This document shows, piece after piece, positions 1-10,092 of a stretch of DNA of 64,000 bases. The stretch's first letter is position 1. Each line of letters starts with the position of its first letter. A program made the position numbers and the translations under genes. The notes under the pieces are model-generated. The model worked only from the letters and a program-made list of their open reading frames with translations. It had not been told where the DNA came from and did no database searches. Origin of the DNA: Nostoc sp. 'Peltigera membranacea cyanobiont' 210A (GTDB lineage Bacteria > Cyanobacteriota > Cyanobacteriia > Cyanobacteriales > Nostocaceae); NCBI RefSeq assembly GCF_002246015.1, contig NZ_NOLJ01000002.1:775779-839778 (forward strand). Reading direction: 5' to 3'.

Positions 1-351
1 CCGTTGCGGGTTGACACTGGCGCTAATAGGGAGTTCCTATGATGAAACAGAGCCTAGAAAAGCGACTTAAAGCCCGGGCAGGGCGCAACGCAAAATCCCT
101 GACCCCACTGGAGATAATTCCCGCCGAACATTTAAGTCAGTAACGGCAAGAGTCAAGGGAATCCAGTAGTCGAAATGGCTACATCTAACGGAAAAATCAA
201 TCTCTCCGAGGGAACGAATAAAAACGAATTGTGGGTCAAGGGGCAGTCGAACCCCAAGTAGGCTAGACGAGAAGCGGAATTCCCACAATTCGGGTAGGAC
301 GAACCGTAATTGGTTCGAGGTGTTCAGAATACACTAACCAGAGAAGAGAAA

Positions 352-1935
352 ATGATTAGACACAGTTACAAAACTAGTGAATCTTGGAGAGCGTTACCGT
401 GGAAGAAATTCCGCCGTAACCTTTTCCGCCTTCAAAAGCGCGTGTATAAAGCTGTTCAAGTTGGAGACAAGCGGAAAGCTAGGTCACTACAAAAGCTTAT
501 TCTAAAATCCACCTCGGCTCGATTTCTTGCAATTAGACTTGTATCTCAGCTAAATGCTGGCAAAAAGACGGCTGGTATTGATGGGAAGAAATCCCTCTCA
601 TTCATGGAACGCTTCAACCTTGAAGAACTACTGAAAATGAACAGTGGAAATTGGAAGCATCAGGGACTACGGGAAATCCCCATCCCCAAAAAGGACGGGA
701 CTACCAGAATGCTTAAGATACCAACCATCGCGGACAGAGCTTGGCAATGCCTCGCAAAATATGCACTCGAACCAGCACACGAAGCCACCTTCCACGCCAG
801 GAGCTACGGGTTCAGAACTGGGCGCTCTGCCCACGATGCACAAACCCACATCTTTAATAACCTTCGCTCCCAATCCAATGGAACAGAAAAACGAGTCATC
901 GAACTCGATATCGAAAAATGCTTCGACAGGATTAACCACTCAGCAATAATGGACGAACTCATTGCCCCTAAAGGACTAAAACTCGGTATATTCCGATGCC
1001 TCAAGGCAGGGGTAAATCCAGAATTTCCTGAACAAGGAACCCCACAAGGGGGAGTGGTCAGCCCATTACTAGCAAATATTGCACTCAACGGGATTGAGAG
1101 TATACATAGATACCATATCGGATACAAATCCGGTGGAAGTATCACAGACAACACTCCAGAAAAGAGAATTGTCAAGCCATCAATCCGATACGCGGATGAC
1201 ATGGTTATTATACTCCGCCCCCAAGATGATGCGACAGAGATACTTGAAAGAATCAGCGAGTTCCTCCGCAAACGCGGAATGAATGTAAGCCAAAAGAAGA
1301 CCAAAGTCACCGCCGCGACAGATGGGTTTGATTTCCTCGGCTGGCACTTTAAAGTCCAGAAAAACGGAAAGTTTAGATGTATTCCCTCAGTAGATAACTT
1401 CAAAGCGTTCCGTAAGAAAGTAAAACACATCGTCAACAACTCGAATTATGGTGCTACCAAAAAGGCTGAAATATTAGCCCCGGTAGTTAGAGGTTGGAGA
1501 AATTACCATAAGTTCTGCAAGATGGACGGGTCTAGAAACTCGCTATACCACATCGAAACAAGAGCTTACAGGGTATTTAACAAGGAAACCAATCAAAATC
1601 GCTACTCTAGCAAGAAATTACTAGACAAAGCATTCCCAACGGTTCCCTACTCCGAAAATAAACACGTCATGGTCAAAGGAGTAAAATCCCCCTATGACGG
1701 AGATACAGCCTACTGGAGCGAACGCAAAAGTAAACTCTATGACGGCGGAACAACTTCTATTGCTCTTAAGAAGCAAAACCATAGATGTGCTTCCTGCGGT
1801 TTAAAATTCATCGATGAAGAACGGATTAATCTGCATCACATCGATGGAAATCACCCCAACTGGAAGAAAAATAATCTGGAAGCAATTCATGAGAGTTGCC
1901 ACGATTACAAACACATGAGCAAAAGCGCAAGCTGA
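352..1935 (+). CDS. ltrA: Group II intron reverse transcriptase/maturase with HNH endonuclease
   Basis: A multifunctional intron-encoded protein that aids splicing and retrohoming by target-primed reverse transcription. The RT domain fills roughly residues 70-330, with the catalytic motif RYADD near residue 284. A maturase (X) domain with GWRNYHKFCK follows. The C terminus is an HNH nuclease with paired CxxC/HH elements (CASCG, LHHIDGN, HESCHDYKH). An in-frame TTG at 310 would add 14 residues, but the ATG at 352 follows the purine-rich gagaagagaa and is the better start. The protein is about 527 residues, normal for the class, with no frameshift. The stop lies ten bases before domain V. Confidence 0.93.
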   Translation: MIRHSYKTSESWRALPWKKFRRNLFRLQKRVYKAVQVGDKRKARSLQKLILKSTSARFLAIRLVSQLNAGKKTAGIDGKKSLSFMERFNLEELLKMNSGNWKHQGLREIPIPKKDGTTRMLKIPTIADRAWQCLAKYALEPAHEATFHARSYGFRTGRSAHDAQTHIFNNLRSQSNGTEKRVIELDIEKCFDRINHSAIMDELIAPKGLKLGIFRCLKAGVNPEFPEQGTPQGGVVSPLLANIALNGIESIHRYHIGYKSGGSITDNTPEKRIVKPSIRYADDMVIILRPQDDATEILERISEFLRKRGMNVSQKKTKVTAATDGFDFLGWHFKVQKNGKFRCIPSVDNFKAFRKKVKHIVNNSNYGATKKAEILAPVVRGWRNYHKFCKMDGSRNSLYHIETRAYRVFNKETNQNRYSSKKLLDKAFPTVPYSENKHVMVKGVKSPYDGDTAYWSERKSKLYDGGTTSIALKKQNHRCASCGLKFIDEERINLHHIDGNHPNWKKNNLEAIHESCHDYKHMSKSAS

Positions 1936-1944
1936 GAACATCGG

Positions 1945-2018
1945 AAGCTGGGTGCGGTGAAAGTCGCACGCCCAGATTTAACTGAGAGGTGCAGGGAATA
2001 ATATCCCTCATCGACTCA
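1945..2018 (+). ncRNA. Group II intron domains V and VI
   Basis: Domain V is the hairpin at 1945-1978: it has the AGC triad near 1946, a gtgcggtgaaagtcgcac core and a matching cgcccag arm. Domain VI follows at 1981-2018, with paired gagaggtgcaggga and tccctcatcgactc arms that would carry the branch-point adenosine. These are the catalytic and branching elements of the intron. Confidence 0.85.
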
Positions 2019-2034
2019 ACCCAGCATCTGGACG

Positions 2035-2406
2035 TTAAGCACCAGATTCAGGGACTTGACAAAACTTTTTCGCCCCCAGTTTAAACACCAATATACTAAG
2101 TGCAGTGGCAGTACCCAAAGGAATACCTGTACTAACTGCCAATGGTTCTATAATTGGAGCAATTAATCCTGATTCTAAAAACTCTCTGACTTCCTCTTGA
2201 CAGAGGAATTGGCGACATCTTTCTAGCAAATCATTTAACGATCTATCTGCTTCCTGTGCAGTTTCCCGCATAACCAACAGTGGAACAGCATCATCTAAAT
2301 AGCCTTCACACTCTTCTATAGCATCCAAAGCCGCTAAAGCAGCCTCTGGACTATCGACCAACTGGTTGCGAAACTGAGTAATTTCCTCTGGTGTAACGGT
2401 AATCAT
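2035..2406 (-). CDS. Small acidic hypothetical protein
   Basis: A 123-residue protein I do not recognise. It is acidic and helical, with a hydrophobic stretch near the C terminus (residues ~80-110: IAPIIEPLAVSTGIPLGTAT...) that could be a buried helix or a weak membrane segment. It starts at ATG 2406 and ends 15 nt from the group II intron boundary on the opposite strand. The reading frame is intact, so the intron has not interrupted it. No functional motif is visible. Codon use resembles the surrounding cyanobacterial genes, so it is probably real. Confidence 0.6.
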   Translation of the reverse strand: MITVTPEEITQFRNQLVDSPEAALAALDAIEECEGYLDDAVPLLVMRETAQEADRSLNDLLERCRQFLCQEEVREFLESGLIAPIIEPLAVSTGIPLGTATALSILVFKLGAKKFCQVPESGA

Positions 2407-2478
2407 TTAATAGTTTTAACTCGTAAATAAATATATGAAGTATTCAGGGATTATACATCTAATCCCTAATCTAGAGAT

Positions 2479-2741
2479 ATGGCGATGTCTGCGACGGGCT
2501 ATTTGGCATCGCCGCTCATACCACATCAAAAGTAGGGACAATTTTGCGATGCGATGTCTACGACGGGCTACGCCTACGCGCATTTTCGACAACCAGAAAA
2601 ATTCACGCAATTTTGAGTTGATATGCGATCGCTCTTCGAGTGAAAGCCTCGAATTATTCCTCAAACTCAGTTTCACAGAAAGCTTTTAACAAACGGCAAT
2701 AATATTATCGGCACGATGTCTACGGCGGCAAGCTACGCACC
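2479..2741. repeat. Cluster of SDR-type palindromic repeats in a gene-free stretch
   Basis: Between 2407 and 2880 there is no convincing gene. The stretch holds at least three copies of the dispersed cyanobacterial repeat: 2551-2580 (gcgatgtctacgacgggct, then acgcctacgc), 2711-2741 (a cacgatgtctacggcgg variant) and a degenerate copy at 2479-2511. Short ORFs here are read through these repeats and are not supported. Confidence 0.75.
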
Positions 2742-2880
2742 AGACTTCTACATCCAGCGCCGCAAATCGTTGCATCAACAACTGGTTAATCTCAGTTTCT
2801 GCACACACCACTCGGAGAATGGTGCATGGCTAATTCTTCAATAATTTCAAATAAGCGATCGCAATCTCACATCAATTAGT

Positions 2881-3909
2881 TTAGTTTTTAACTGTTATAT
2901 GAGGAAATTGTGCATCGATAACCCGGACTGCTGACCTTTTTTGTTGACGCTTCAGCACTCCTACCGCACCAAAAGCACTAAGGGCTAAAATCCCCAAGTT
3001 TATCGAAGGTTCAGGAACAGACTTAGCCTCAATCGCCGCCAGTGCTGTATCTGCTATCACCTTATGAGCGTCAGTGGTAGGGTGGAAACCGTCCCAGACG
3101 AGAAACTTGTTGTCACCTGGCTTACATATATCTGGTCTAGATAGACAAGATTCGGTTACATTCGTAAAACCTAATGCACTTGCCTGATTAAATAAAGAAT
3201 AAGTATCAATAGAGATGATGTTGAGATTCGGGTTTTTATTCAAAGCGTTCACAGTTTGTGCTAAACCCAAGTTAAACTCACTAGTCGATTTACTGAGGGT
3301 TGTAGGGTTGCGACCGTTGATTTTAGCTGCTGGTAGCTGTCCCAAATCTGGCAAGTTAAACACCAAAATATTTTTTGCGCCGACTCCTACCAGAGTATTC
3401 AACGCCAGGGATATATTACTGATTGGCGTCTTCGAGTCTTCCGGGTTCAGAAAAAAGAAATCATTAGCACCTCCCCACAATGTGTAAAGTGCATCTGGGT
3501 CAGCAGTTTGATTATTTGCTTGCAGAGTTCCAGCAAAACCAAGGACTTGTTTGAGTACTCCCGGTAAATTTTGATTGGGAACGACAGCGTTATCTAAACC
3601 AGAGCTAGCACCACCGAAAGCGAAGTTTATCCCTTGAGTAGGAGGTGTGGAAGGAATAGTAGTCAATAAAGTGGGCTTTAATCCTAGCTGATCTCCGAGA
3701 TAATCTATCCAGATCGGCCCATCGGAAAAACGTCCATCAAAGTTAGGTGGGCTTGCAGGGTATGTTTTACCCGTAGCATTATATATATTACCTGTATCAG
3801 AAAGACTATCGCCAAATACATAAAGCCGATCAAAACTCACAGCCGAAGCTTTGGTCGGCAACATGAAAGAAAATAGAACAAATCCTGCTGCTACAGCTTG
3901 TTTTTTCAT
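2881..3909 (-). CDS. Secreted GDSL/SGNH-family esterase with PEP-CTERM signal
   Basis: A predicted exported lipase/esterase. A signal peptide covers about residues 1-23 (ends KASA). The SGNH signature is complete: nucleophile Ser35 in FGDSLSDTG, a GGANDFF block with the block-III Asn, and the C-terminal WDGFHPTTDAH giving the Asp/His pair. A PEP-CTERM-like motif (VPEPS plus a hydrophobic segment ending LKRQQKR) begins near residue 297, suggesting sorting or membrane retention before release. About 18 residues follow the basic stop-transfer, longer than usual. The 342-residue length is normal for cyanobacterial PEP-CTERM GDSL proteins. It is monocistronic; 3910-4225 upstream holds no gene. Substrate unknown. 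Confidence 0.85.
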   Translation of the reverse strand: MKKQAVAAGFVLFSFMLPTKASAVSFDRLYVFGDSLSDTGNIYNATGKTYPASPPNFDGRFSDGPIWIDYLGDQLGLKPTLLTTIPSTPPTQGINFAFGGASSGLDNAVVPNQNLPGVLKQVLGFAGTLQANNQTADPDALYTLWGGANDFFFLNPEDSKTPISNISLALNTLVGVGAKNILVFNLPDLGQLPAAKINGRNPTTLSKSTSEFNLGLAQTVNALNKNPNLNIISIDTYSLFNQASALGFTNVTESCLSRPDICKPGDNKFLVWDGFHPTTDAHKVIADTALAAIEAKSVPEPSINLGILALSAFGAVGVLKRQQKRSAVRVIDAQFPHITVKN

Positions 3910-4225
3910 ATTTGTGTTACCTGTGGTCTTTTTAATTGTTTAAAAGCAATGAAAGGGCGATACTCTGACAACTTACTCAATAGAGATACTTCAAAATTAA
4001 GTACGTCTATTGAGTTAATTTACGTTGTTTCACTTAACTATGCCTCAAAAATTTATGAAACACAGGTAAAAACGCTTAAAACACTTAGATTTACATTTTC
4101 TTGATGAAAAATAGGTATATTACAAAGAAATAGCAAAATTTTTGTACTAAAGGGCGGAATTGCCCACTTTTATGCTGAGACTGGACTAAGTGCAACTAAA
4201 TCAGGTACACGTCGTAGACATAGCT

Positions 4226-5620
4226 TTAACTTTGCTTTAATTTCAAAGCCTCAGTAGCCGATACACCCTCACCCTGACTACCGAAATACCACAAAGCCGT
4301 AGCAGCCTCAGCACGAGTTACTGATTTTTTGGGTTGAAACAGAGTCGTATAACCAAACACCCGCCGAATATTCGATTGTTCGCCATTCTGGTAATCAGCC
4401 AATACTGCTCTTAAAGCCTTCGGGTCAATTCGCGCTGCGTCTTGGAAACCCCAGGTTTGTTTGACCGCATCTAAGTTAGCAGAGGGTAAAGCTTGGCGAG
4501 TATCTAGGGGTAATTTCCACAGCAGCAACTGTTCCCGCGTTAGAGGTGTATCAGGACGAAACAAAACTACCGTAGAATCTCCAGACAAAGGACTGGGAAT
4601 TAATCCAGCTTCGGCTAATCCCTGAATTGCTGGAAAATCAGGGTCTTTTGCTGACACATCACTAAAAGCGGGTTGAGTACTTTCTGATGCCAAACGAATC
4701 TGTTTAGCCGGATTGTTGGCATACACAGCATTGTTAGCAGCAATTAGCCAACGGGCGTATTCCCGATGTGTAACGATTTTACCGGGTTCAAACTGATTAG
4801 TTGTGGTCGTAGAGTTGCTCTTAGTTGTCTTTGCTTCTATAGATAAAACACCTAATGCAGCCAAGTCTTGGATATGTTGCCGCCATTCTTGTGGTGCCTT
4901 ATTCAGATCGTTGAATACCTGAGATTTAGTCGTAACTGTAGCGATTGTTTGGTTATTCGCTGTGCTTGGTGGCTGTGTTGCTAAGTTTGTGGGTGGTACT
5001 GGGCCAATGAACTGTGAATTTCCCGGTTGAGGAACGGCGTTAGTAGTTTCGTTAGGATTTGTAGTTGAAGTAGGTTGTGCTGTTGCAGTACTATTCGGTA
5101 CGTAATCAATCAGTAATTCAGTGGCTGTTTGGGGTTGATTAGGTGTGGCGTTAGTAACTGATTTGGGCTGAATGGAAACCTTCAACAGCAAATCGTTGCG
5201 ACGTGCCTCAAAAGCGCCTCCCGCATCATCTGTCGGCTGTTGTAAAATCTGCCAGTTATTTGTTTGAAACTGGCTGCGATAAAAACTAGCAATAAAATTA
5301 CTGGGGTCAGAACTTAACCAACGAGTTGAGATTTTATTTTCTGAGCCGCTAGCAGGTGTAACTTCCTGTAGTTTGGCATTGGAATATAAAGGGATATCTT
5401 TAGGAAAATCAGATGGTAGCTGAACGGCTGATTCATTTTGCTGTGCTTGCGGTTGATTACCTTGAGATTCTCCAAAGACAACTGGATTGCTTTGCAGTTT
5501 CGGATCTGCCGCCAAAGATTCCTCAAGGTTTTTGGCAACTGGACTATTAGCACAGGCTGTTAACGAAGTGAGTATAACAGCCCAAATTAGAAATACAGCT
5601 GGACGTTTACAGGGAAGCAC
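4226..5620 (-). CDS. S-layer homology (SLH) domain lipoprotein
   Basis: A 464-residue envelope protein. The N terminus is a lipoprotein signal peptide with lipobox LTAC near residue 23, so it is probably lipidated and membrane-anchored. A Ser/Thr/Pro/Asn-rich low-complexity linker runs from about 175 to 225. The C-terminal half has SLH-type modules (REYARWLIAANNAVY; FSDVSAKDPDFPAIQGLAEAG; SVTRAEAATALWYFG), which bind peptidoglycan-linked polymers or envelope components. The ~60-170 region may be a small domain for envelope contact and is not recognised. Cyanobacteria carry many SLH proteins, and this one lacks a porin-like barrel. It is monocistronic. Confidence 0.82.
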   Translation of the reverse strand: MLPCKRPAVFLIWAVILTSLTACANSPVAKNLEESLAADPKLQSNPVVFGESQGNQPQAQQNESAVQLPSDFPKDIPLYSNAKLQEVTPASGSENKISTRWLSSDPSNFIASFYRSQFQTNNWQILQQPTDDAGGAFEARRNDLLLKVSIQPKSVTNATPNQPQTATELLIDYVPNSTATAQPTSTTNPNETTNAVPQPGNSQFIGPVPPTNLATQPPSTANNQTIATVTTKSQVFNDLNKAPQEWRQHIQDLAALGVLSIEAKTTKSNSTTTTNQFEPGKIVTHREYARWLIAANNAVYANNPAKQIRLASESTQPAFSDVSAKDPDFPAIQGLAEAGLIPSPLSGDSTVVLFRPDTPLTREQLLLWKLPLDTRQALPSANLDAVKQTWGFQDAARIDPKALRAVLADYQNGEQSNIRRVFGYTTLFQPKKSVTRAEAATALWYFGSQGEGVSATEALKLKQS

Positions 5621-6184
5621 AGGAAATCACAGATTGAGTTTCAATTCCTACCCTAGCGCAGACTGTCCATTAAATGGGAATGGGGCATGAGACATGGTTA
5701 TTCTCCTTTATTCCCCTGCTCTCCTCTGACTCTCTATAATAATCACCAAAAGACACTACCGACTTACTACGTCTTCTTCCTAAATGTCTATGTTGGTGAT
5801 GATATCTCCAAAAATGAGTAAACGGTAGCAAAAGCTACCGTATTGTCTTCGTTTTACAGCCATTAGGTTTTGATAATTCCTATGCTTATTTATAGAGTTC
5901 CCTAAAATTCTGAAAAACTAACATTTTTGAGAAAAAATATAAATAAATCTGAAATCCTTACTAGATAAGAGTTTGAGGAGTTGAAAGTTCGTAGTAAAAA
6001 ATTTAGTCTTTAGATGAGGAATCGAGCCACCGACTACAAACCGCTCGATACTTGATTGTGAACCAATTTTTCAGATAGTTACCTAAACATCCAAGTTGTA
6101 GAGCAGATAACTGATTGATAACTGGTCAAAAAACAGTTTAGCTAGCAAAAGCTGGAATCTACTTCCAGATGCACTAGTTGTAAT

Positions 6185-6214
6185 GGGATGCCTACGGCAG
6201 GCAAAGCCTACGCC
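6185..6214 (+). repeat. SDR dispersed repeat copy
   Basis: Matches the family core (gggatgcctacggcaggc followed by aaagcctacgcc), in an intergenic region. Confidence 0.7.
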
Positions 6215-6389
6215 AAATAACTGAAGTGATAGACTAGGAATAAAGCCCCCCTTAGCCTCACCCAAAGAGGGGAATAGATCGAGTAAACTAACACTGGCTG
6301 AAAATCGATTCTGGAAATTATTCATTTGACGATGGTAAGGTGAGTAAGGGAATCTCTGGAAAATGCCAGTGTTAAACAATTCCAGGAAA

Positions 6390-6573
6390 TTAGCGTAAGT
6401 TCGTTATTCTTGGCCACTGGGGTAAATAGGTAAAGCAGTCAAGAGTCGCAGCAGTTTCCCTAGTATTTCTAAATTGATTTTCTGGAGAAAGTGCCACTTG
6501 TGCTGTAGTCAAGGGTTTATTGACAGCCTCGAAAGCAGTGAGTGCTTCCTCTAAAAGTGCGCGATCGCCTCTA
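6390..6573 (-). pseudogene. Possible decayed gene remnant
   Basis: An open frame on the minus strand reads as a plausible C-terminal fragment (…RALLEEALTAFEAVNKPL…, LSPENQFRNTRET…) ending at TAA 6392-6390. It has no start: a stop codon lies just upstream in frame. The residue mix is gene-like, but I recognise no family. It is best seen as a truncated remnant or a chance frame. Confidence 0.25.
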
Positions 6574-6850
6574 TGTTATCCAAAACTTTCCCTCAATCAA
6601 CCCATCCTCTGTTATTCTAGGATAGGGCTGTGGTTCTTTTAGGAAAGCTGGAAGGTGCGCTTCGCAAGTTATAGAAGTAGTACATAGTTAGGTATGGCTG
6701 TTTTTCCCAATCCTAGTTAATGATTGGCTTGAGGCGAAAAAGACACTTCATCAAATGCACTGGCGGTTGAAAAAAACCTCTACAAACTTGGTCTGAACAG
6801 TTAACAGCTTCCTGATAGATTAGATACAATTAGCATCTGTGTTTTCTTGG

Positions 6851-6880
6851 GCGTAGGCGTAGCCCGTCGTAGACATCGCT
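6851..6880 (-). repeat. SDR dispersed repeat copy, inverted
   Basis: gcgtaggcgtagcccgtcgt followed by agacatcgct is the reverse complement of the copy at 2551-2580, nearly base for base. Confidence 0.75.
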
Positions 6881-7202
6881 TGCTTAAATTGACATGGTGC
6901 TGCACTAGCCGATTTGACATACCATTAAACCTTTCACCTCCTGGCTCTGGCGAAAATTTTTGATTCAGGGCAAATTAAGACTTATATTCAAGGGGCTTGG
7001 GTGTTTCTTGGAGATAAAGTTAACCAAACGGGAGCAAAAGGCTGAATAAGATATGTCTGATGTCAAAAACGCAGATCGGATAGGAGTATGAAAATCTAAA
7101 ATAGATATTAAGAAGAAAAAACAACGACCATCGACAACCGTCAGTCTTTTTTACTTTCTGTAAAGCGTCACCGGGTTGTTACCAGTGCTGAAACACGATT
7201 AC

Positions 7203-8390
7203 ATGCAAGTTTCCCAGGATCAGCCTATTTATTCTGAGGCTCCACTCCAGCTGTTACTGTTTGTCGATGGACGCCCCAAGTCCCGTCAACAGGTGCAGCG
7301 AATCCGTGCTTACTTAAAAGAATTGCAGGCTGAGTATAGTTTTGAACTTCAAACTATTGATGTTGGTCAACAACCTTACTTAGCAGAACACTTTAAATTG
7401 GTAGCAACGCCAGCTTTAATCAAAATTCACCCGGAACCACGACAGGTTTTGGCTGGGAGTAATATCATAGCGCAATTGAAAAACTGGTGGCCTCGCTGGC
7501 AAGCCGCTGTAGACGCCTATTTGAAATTACAAGAAGACTTACAAGAACGGATAGACGATACTGCTAGAGTAACATCACCCAAATCAACTATCCGTTCAGT
7601 TGCTGTTTCTGCCGAACTCATCCGACTCTCAGACGAAATTTTTCGCTTAAAACAAGAAAAAGATAACCTCCAAGAGCAGCTACAGTTTAAAGATCGGGTG
7701 ATTGCGATGCTGGCACACGATCTCCGCAATCCCCTAACTGCTGCCGCGATCGCCATCGAAACTCTCCAATCTAACTACAATTTAGAGACAGGACAATTTC
7801 AGCGCCTCAAACCATCCTTGACAGCGCATCTATTAAAACAAGCCCGGAATCAAACGAAGATCATCGATCGGATGATTACCGACCTTTTGCAGGTAGGTCG
7901 CGGCAAAGATACTGAGTTTCCAATTTTACCACAAAAGGTGCAACTAGGTAAAATGTGCTTAGATGTACTAGAAGAATTGTGCGATCGCTACACCGCCAAA
8001 TCCCAAGAGGTCGAAACAGATATTCCCAATGACTTACCTTATGTATATGCTGACCCAGAACGTATCCGGCAAGTGCTAGTGAATCTGTTGGATAATGCCA
8101 TCAAATACACCCCAGAAGGTGGCAAGATTAGCATCGCCGGATTGCACCGCACTACCCAAAAAGTTCAGTTTAGTATTGGCGATACTGGGCCTGGTATTCC
8201 TGTAGAGAATCGCGATCGCATCTTTGAAAACCACTTCCGCCTGCAACGGGATGAAGGTACAGAAGGTTACGGCATTGGCCTTTGTCTATGCCAACGCATC
8301 GTCCTGGCACATTATGGCCAAATTTGGGTGGATTCCGCCCCCAATAACGGAGCATGGTTTCACTTCACACTGCCAGTTTATCCTTCTTAA
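7203..8390 (+). CDS. sasA: Circadian clock output histidine kinase SasA
   Basis: SasA is a soluble kinase that binds KaiC through a KaiB-like thioredoxin-fold domain and phosphorylates the regulator RpaA, carrying clock output to transcription. The KaiB-like domain ([20 protein letters not shown]…[17 protein letters not shown]) covers about residues 16-100. A coiled-coil linker follows, then HisKA with His172 in MLAHDLRNP, then a HATPase with N box ([13 protein letters not shown]), G1 box (DTGPGIP) and G2 box (GYGIGL). A TTG at 7176 would add nine residues; the ATG at 7203 is chosen because the protein then begins [14 protein letters not shown], typical of the family. It is monocistronic and converges on the diguanylate cyclase gene downstream. 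Confidence 0.93.
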   Translation: MQVSQDQPIYSEAPLQLLLFVDGRPKSRQQVQRIRAYLKELQAEYSFELQTIDVGQQPYLAEHFKLVATPALIKIHPEPRQVLAGSNIIAQLKNWWPRWQAAVDAYLKLQEDLQERIDDTARVTSPKSTIRSVAVSAELIRLSDEIFRLKQEKDNLQEQLQFKDRVIAMLAHDLRNPLTAAAIAIETLQSNYNLETGQFQRLKPSLTAHLLKQARNQTKIIDRMITDLLQVGRGKDTEFPILPQKVQLGKMCLDVLEELCDRYTAKSQEVETDIPNDLPYVYADPERIRQVLVNLLDNAIKYTPEGGKISIAGLHRTTQKVQFSIGDTGPGIPVENRDRIFENHFRLQRDEGTEGYGIGLCLCQRIVLAHYGQIWVDSAPNNGAWFHFTLPVYPS

Positions 8391-8421
8391 GTAATGGGTA
8401 TTGACAAATGACCAATGACAA

Positions 8422-9447
8422 TTAAGAACTTGAGATAAAGCGATCGCGTCCCCCAGCCTTTGCTTGATAGAGTGCTTTATCTGCCAGCACGATCAACTCT
8501 GAAGGTGAAGATTCCCAAGTCGGGACAACAGTTGCCACGCCCATACTGAGAGTGAGGTGCTGACTCACCGCAGAACCGTCATGAACAATTTGCAAATCTT
8601 TGATTCCGGCTTGGATTGCGGCGGCAACGTGAAGTGCGCCAGATGCAGGAGTGTATGGCATAATTACAGCAAATTCTTCGCCACCATAACGGGCTACTAA
8701 ATCCTGATGTTTTTGTGCTTTAAGGGTTAAGATAGCACCCACCTTTTGTAAACATACATCTCCAGCCGGATGACCATATTTATCATTATAAAATTTAAAA
8801 AAGTCGATATCACACAAAATCATTGACAAGGGAGATCCCTCTTGTGCGAGATTAATCCATTGAGTATTGAGATAATCGTCAAAGCGGCGACGATTAGCCA
8901 ACTCAGTTAACCCATCTACATTGGCAAGGTGATGCAAAGCTTCGTTTGCCGCCTCTAACTGTTTGTATACTTGTGCTTGCTGTAGCAGTCGGCGCAACCG
9001 CTGGCGTAATACAGGCCAGTGAATTGGCTTAGTGACATAATCAGTCGCTCCTGCTTCAAAAGCACGGTTTACAGATTCCTCATCGTCCAAGCAAGTGATC
9101 ATCAAGATGGGAGTACGCTCCCATATCTTGGAGATAACCGTATTGTTAAGAGTCGAGTCAGTATCAAAGGTGGCAAGGGCTGAAATTAAATTATTCCTGG
9201 CAATCTGGAGCAAGTGCTTACAGCAAGTAAAGCCATCCATCACAGGCATTACAGCATCTAGCAAAACTATATCCGGCTTGATAGTCTCGTAAGCATCTAA
9301 ACATTGCTTACCATCATTGACCTCGACCACTCGATAACCTTCTTGTTCCATTGCTTTACGCAACAATACCCGGATGGTCTTGTCATCATCAGCCACTAGA
9401 ATCAATGGTGGTTGCTTAGAAACAGTAAATGGGCTTATGCCTGACAT
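8422..9447 (-). CDS. Response regulator with GGDEF diguanylate cyclase domain (PleD-like)
   Basis: A phospho-regulated cyclic-di-GMP synthase. The N-terminal receiver domain has VADDDKT, the phospho-acceptor Asp in VLLDAVMP and the Lys in YVTKPIHW. A linker helix leads to a GGDEF domain with an intact GGEEF active site (LVARYGGEEFAVIMP), so cyclase activity is likely. The product-inhibition RxxD site is degenerate (KHQD). The reading frame is open to 9657, but the ATG at 9447 follows GGAAGG at good spacing and directly precedes the receiver domain; the extra 70 residues are not domain-like. About 341 residues result. Confidence 0.85.
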   Translation of the reverse strand: MSGISPFTVSKQPPLILVADDDKTIRVLLRKAMEQEGYRVVEVNDGKQCLDAYETIKPDIVLLDAVMPVMDGFTCCKHLLQIARNNLISALATFDTDSTLNNTVISKIWERTPILMITCLDDEESVNRAFEAGATDYVTKPIHWPVLRQRLRRLLQQAQVYKQLEAANEALHHLANVDGLTELANRRRFDDYLNTQWINLAQEGSPLSMILCDIDFFKFYNDKYGHPAGDVCLQKVGAILTLKAQKHQDLVARYGGEEFAVIMPYTPASGALHVAAAIQAGIKDLQIVHDGSAVSQHLTLSMGVATVVPTWESSPSELIVLADKALYQAKAGGRDRFISSS

Positions 9448-10092
9448 GAGTTGCCTTCCACTTGCGGGACTATCCTGAAAAAGGCTGTGCAACTCAATCG
9501 TATGGGGGCGATCGCTATTTTCATCAATGCCAGGATTTGCGGCAAAGGCGTGTCTGGCTTCACAATCAACTGTTTTTTGACAATGGACTGCCCAATGTTG
9601 TTGGGCCAAGCAAGCGGTAGATAAATAAGTTGCATAGACAATCTGTAATTGGAACACGAAGGCAATTGCTGCCTTTTTGTTCAGCGATGGTTATGGGAGA
9701 AAATGTTACTTTTATATTTCCCTATTGTTAAAGTCAAATTACGATTTTTTTGAGAATTACAAATACACACCCTAATTATTTAGTTATGTAGTTAGTTTAT
9801 AAACCTAGCGAGACAAGGAAAAGCAATTGCCAAAGTACCCTCAGAAGATAGCTAATACTAAATACTAATATCACCTGACTGAAATTTATTTAGTCTATCC
9901 GACAAGGCTTGCTGAGGTTTAGTATAATTACATAAGATTGAGATAAAACTTAGTGCAAAACTTTATTTTCAAGTGACTTCATAACCATTTCTTTCTAGCC
10001 ATAAACCATACAGAACTCAAGCTGATTACACAAACAAGCAAAAGTTCTTACAAAAATCATCCAAACCTATTGACATTCGCTAAATCTTTAAA

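Larger units (their letters stand above)
1..2020 (+). mobile_element. Group II intron, 5' end outside the window
   Basis: A retroelement that self-splices and reinserts through its encoded RT/maturase. The window opens inside the structured RNA (domains I-III, about 1-340), continues through the ORF in domain IV and ends with domain V and VI hairpins at 1945-2018. The 3' boundary is inferred as the AC at 2019-2020, after the tail cgactcaac. The 5' GUGYG boundary is not visible, so its exact length and the 5' exon are unknown. The next gene runs the opposite way and its stop is only 15 nt past the intron end, so the intron sits between genes. An intact ORF and well-formed domain V suggest it is or was recently active. 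Confidence 0.9.
5621..7202. other. Long gene-poor intergenic region with repeat copies
   Basis: About 1.6 kb with no convincing intact gene. It holds two SDR copies, a possible gene remnant at 6390-6573, an inverted repeat (taacactggc at 6289-6298 against gccagtgtta at 6365-6374) and a HIP1-like site near 6560. Short ORFs are low-complexity or read through repeats. Confidence 0.6.

Noticed and set aside
804-1439. 211-codon open frame antisense to the intron RT gene
   Set aside because: Wholly inside a confident gene on the other strand, with unlikely composition.
5890-5925. Shared atagagttccctaaaa tract also near 54808
   Set aside because: Only a 16-base match in two intergenic places; too short to call a repeat family.
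6083-6379. 98-codon minus-strand frame
   Set aside because: It reads through an SDR repeat (ACRRHP) and has no gene-like features.
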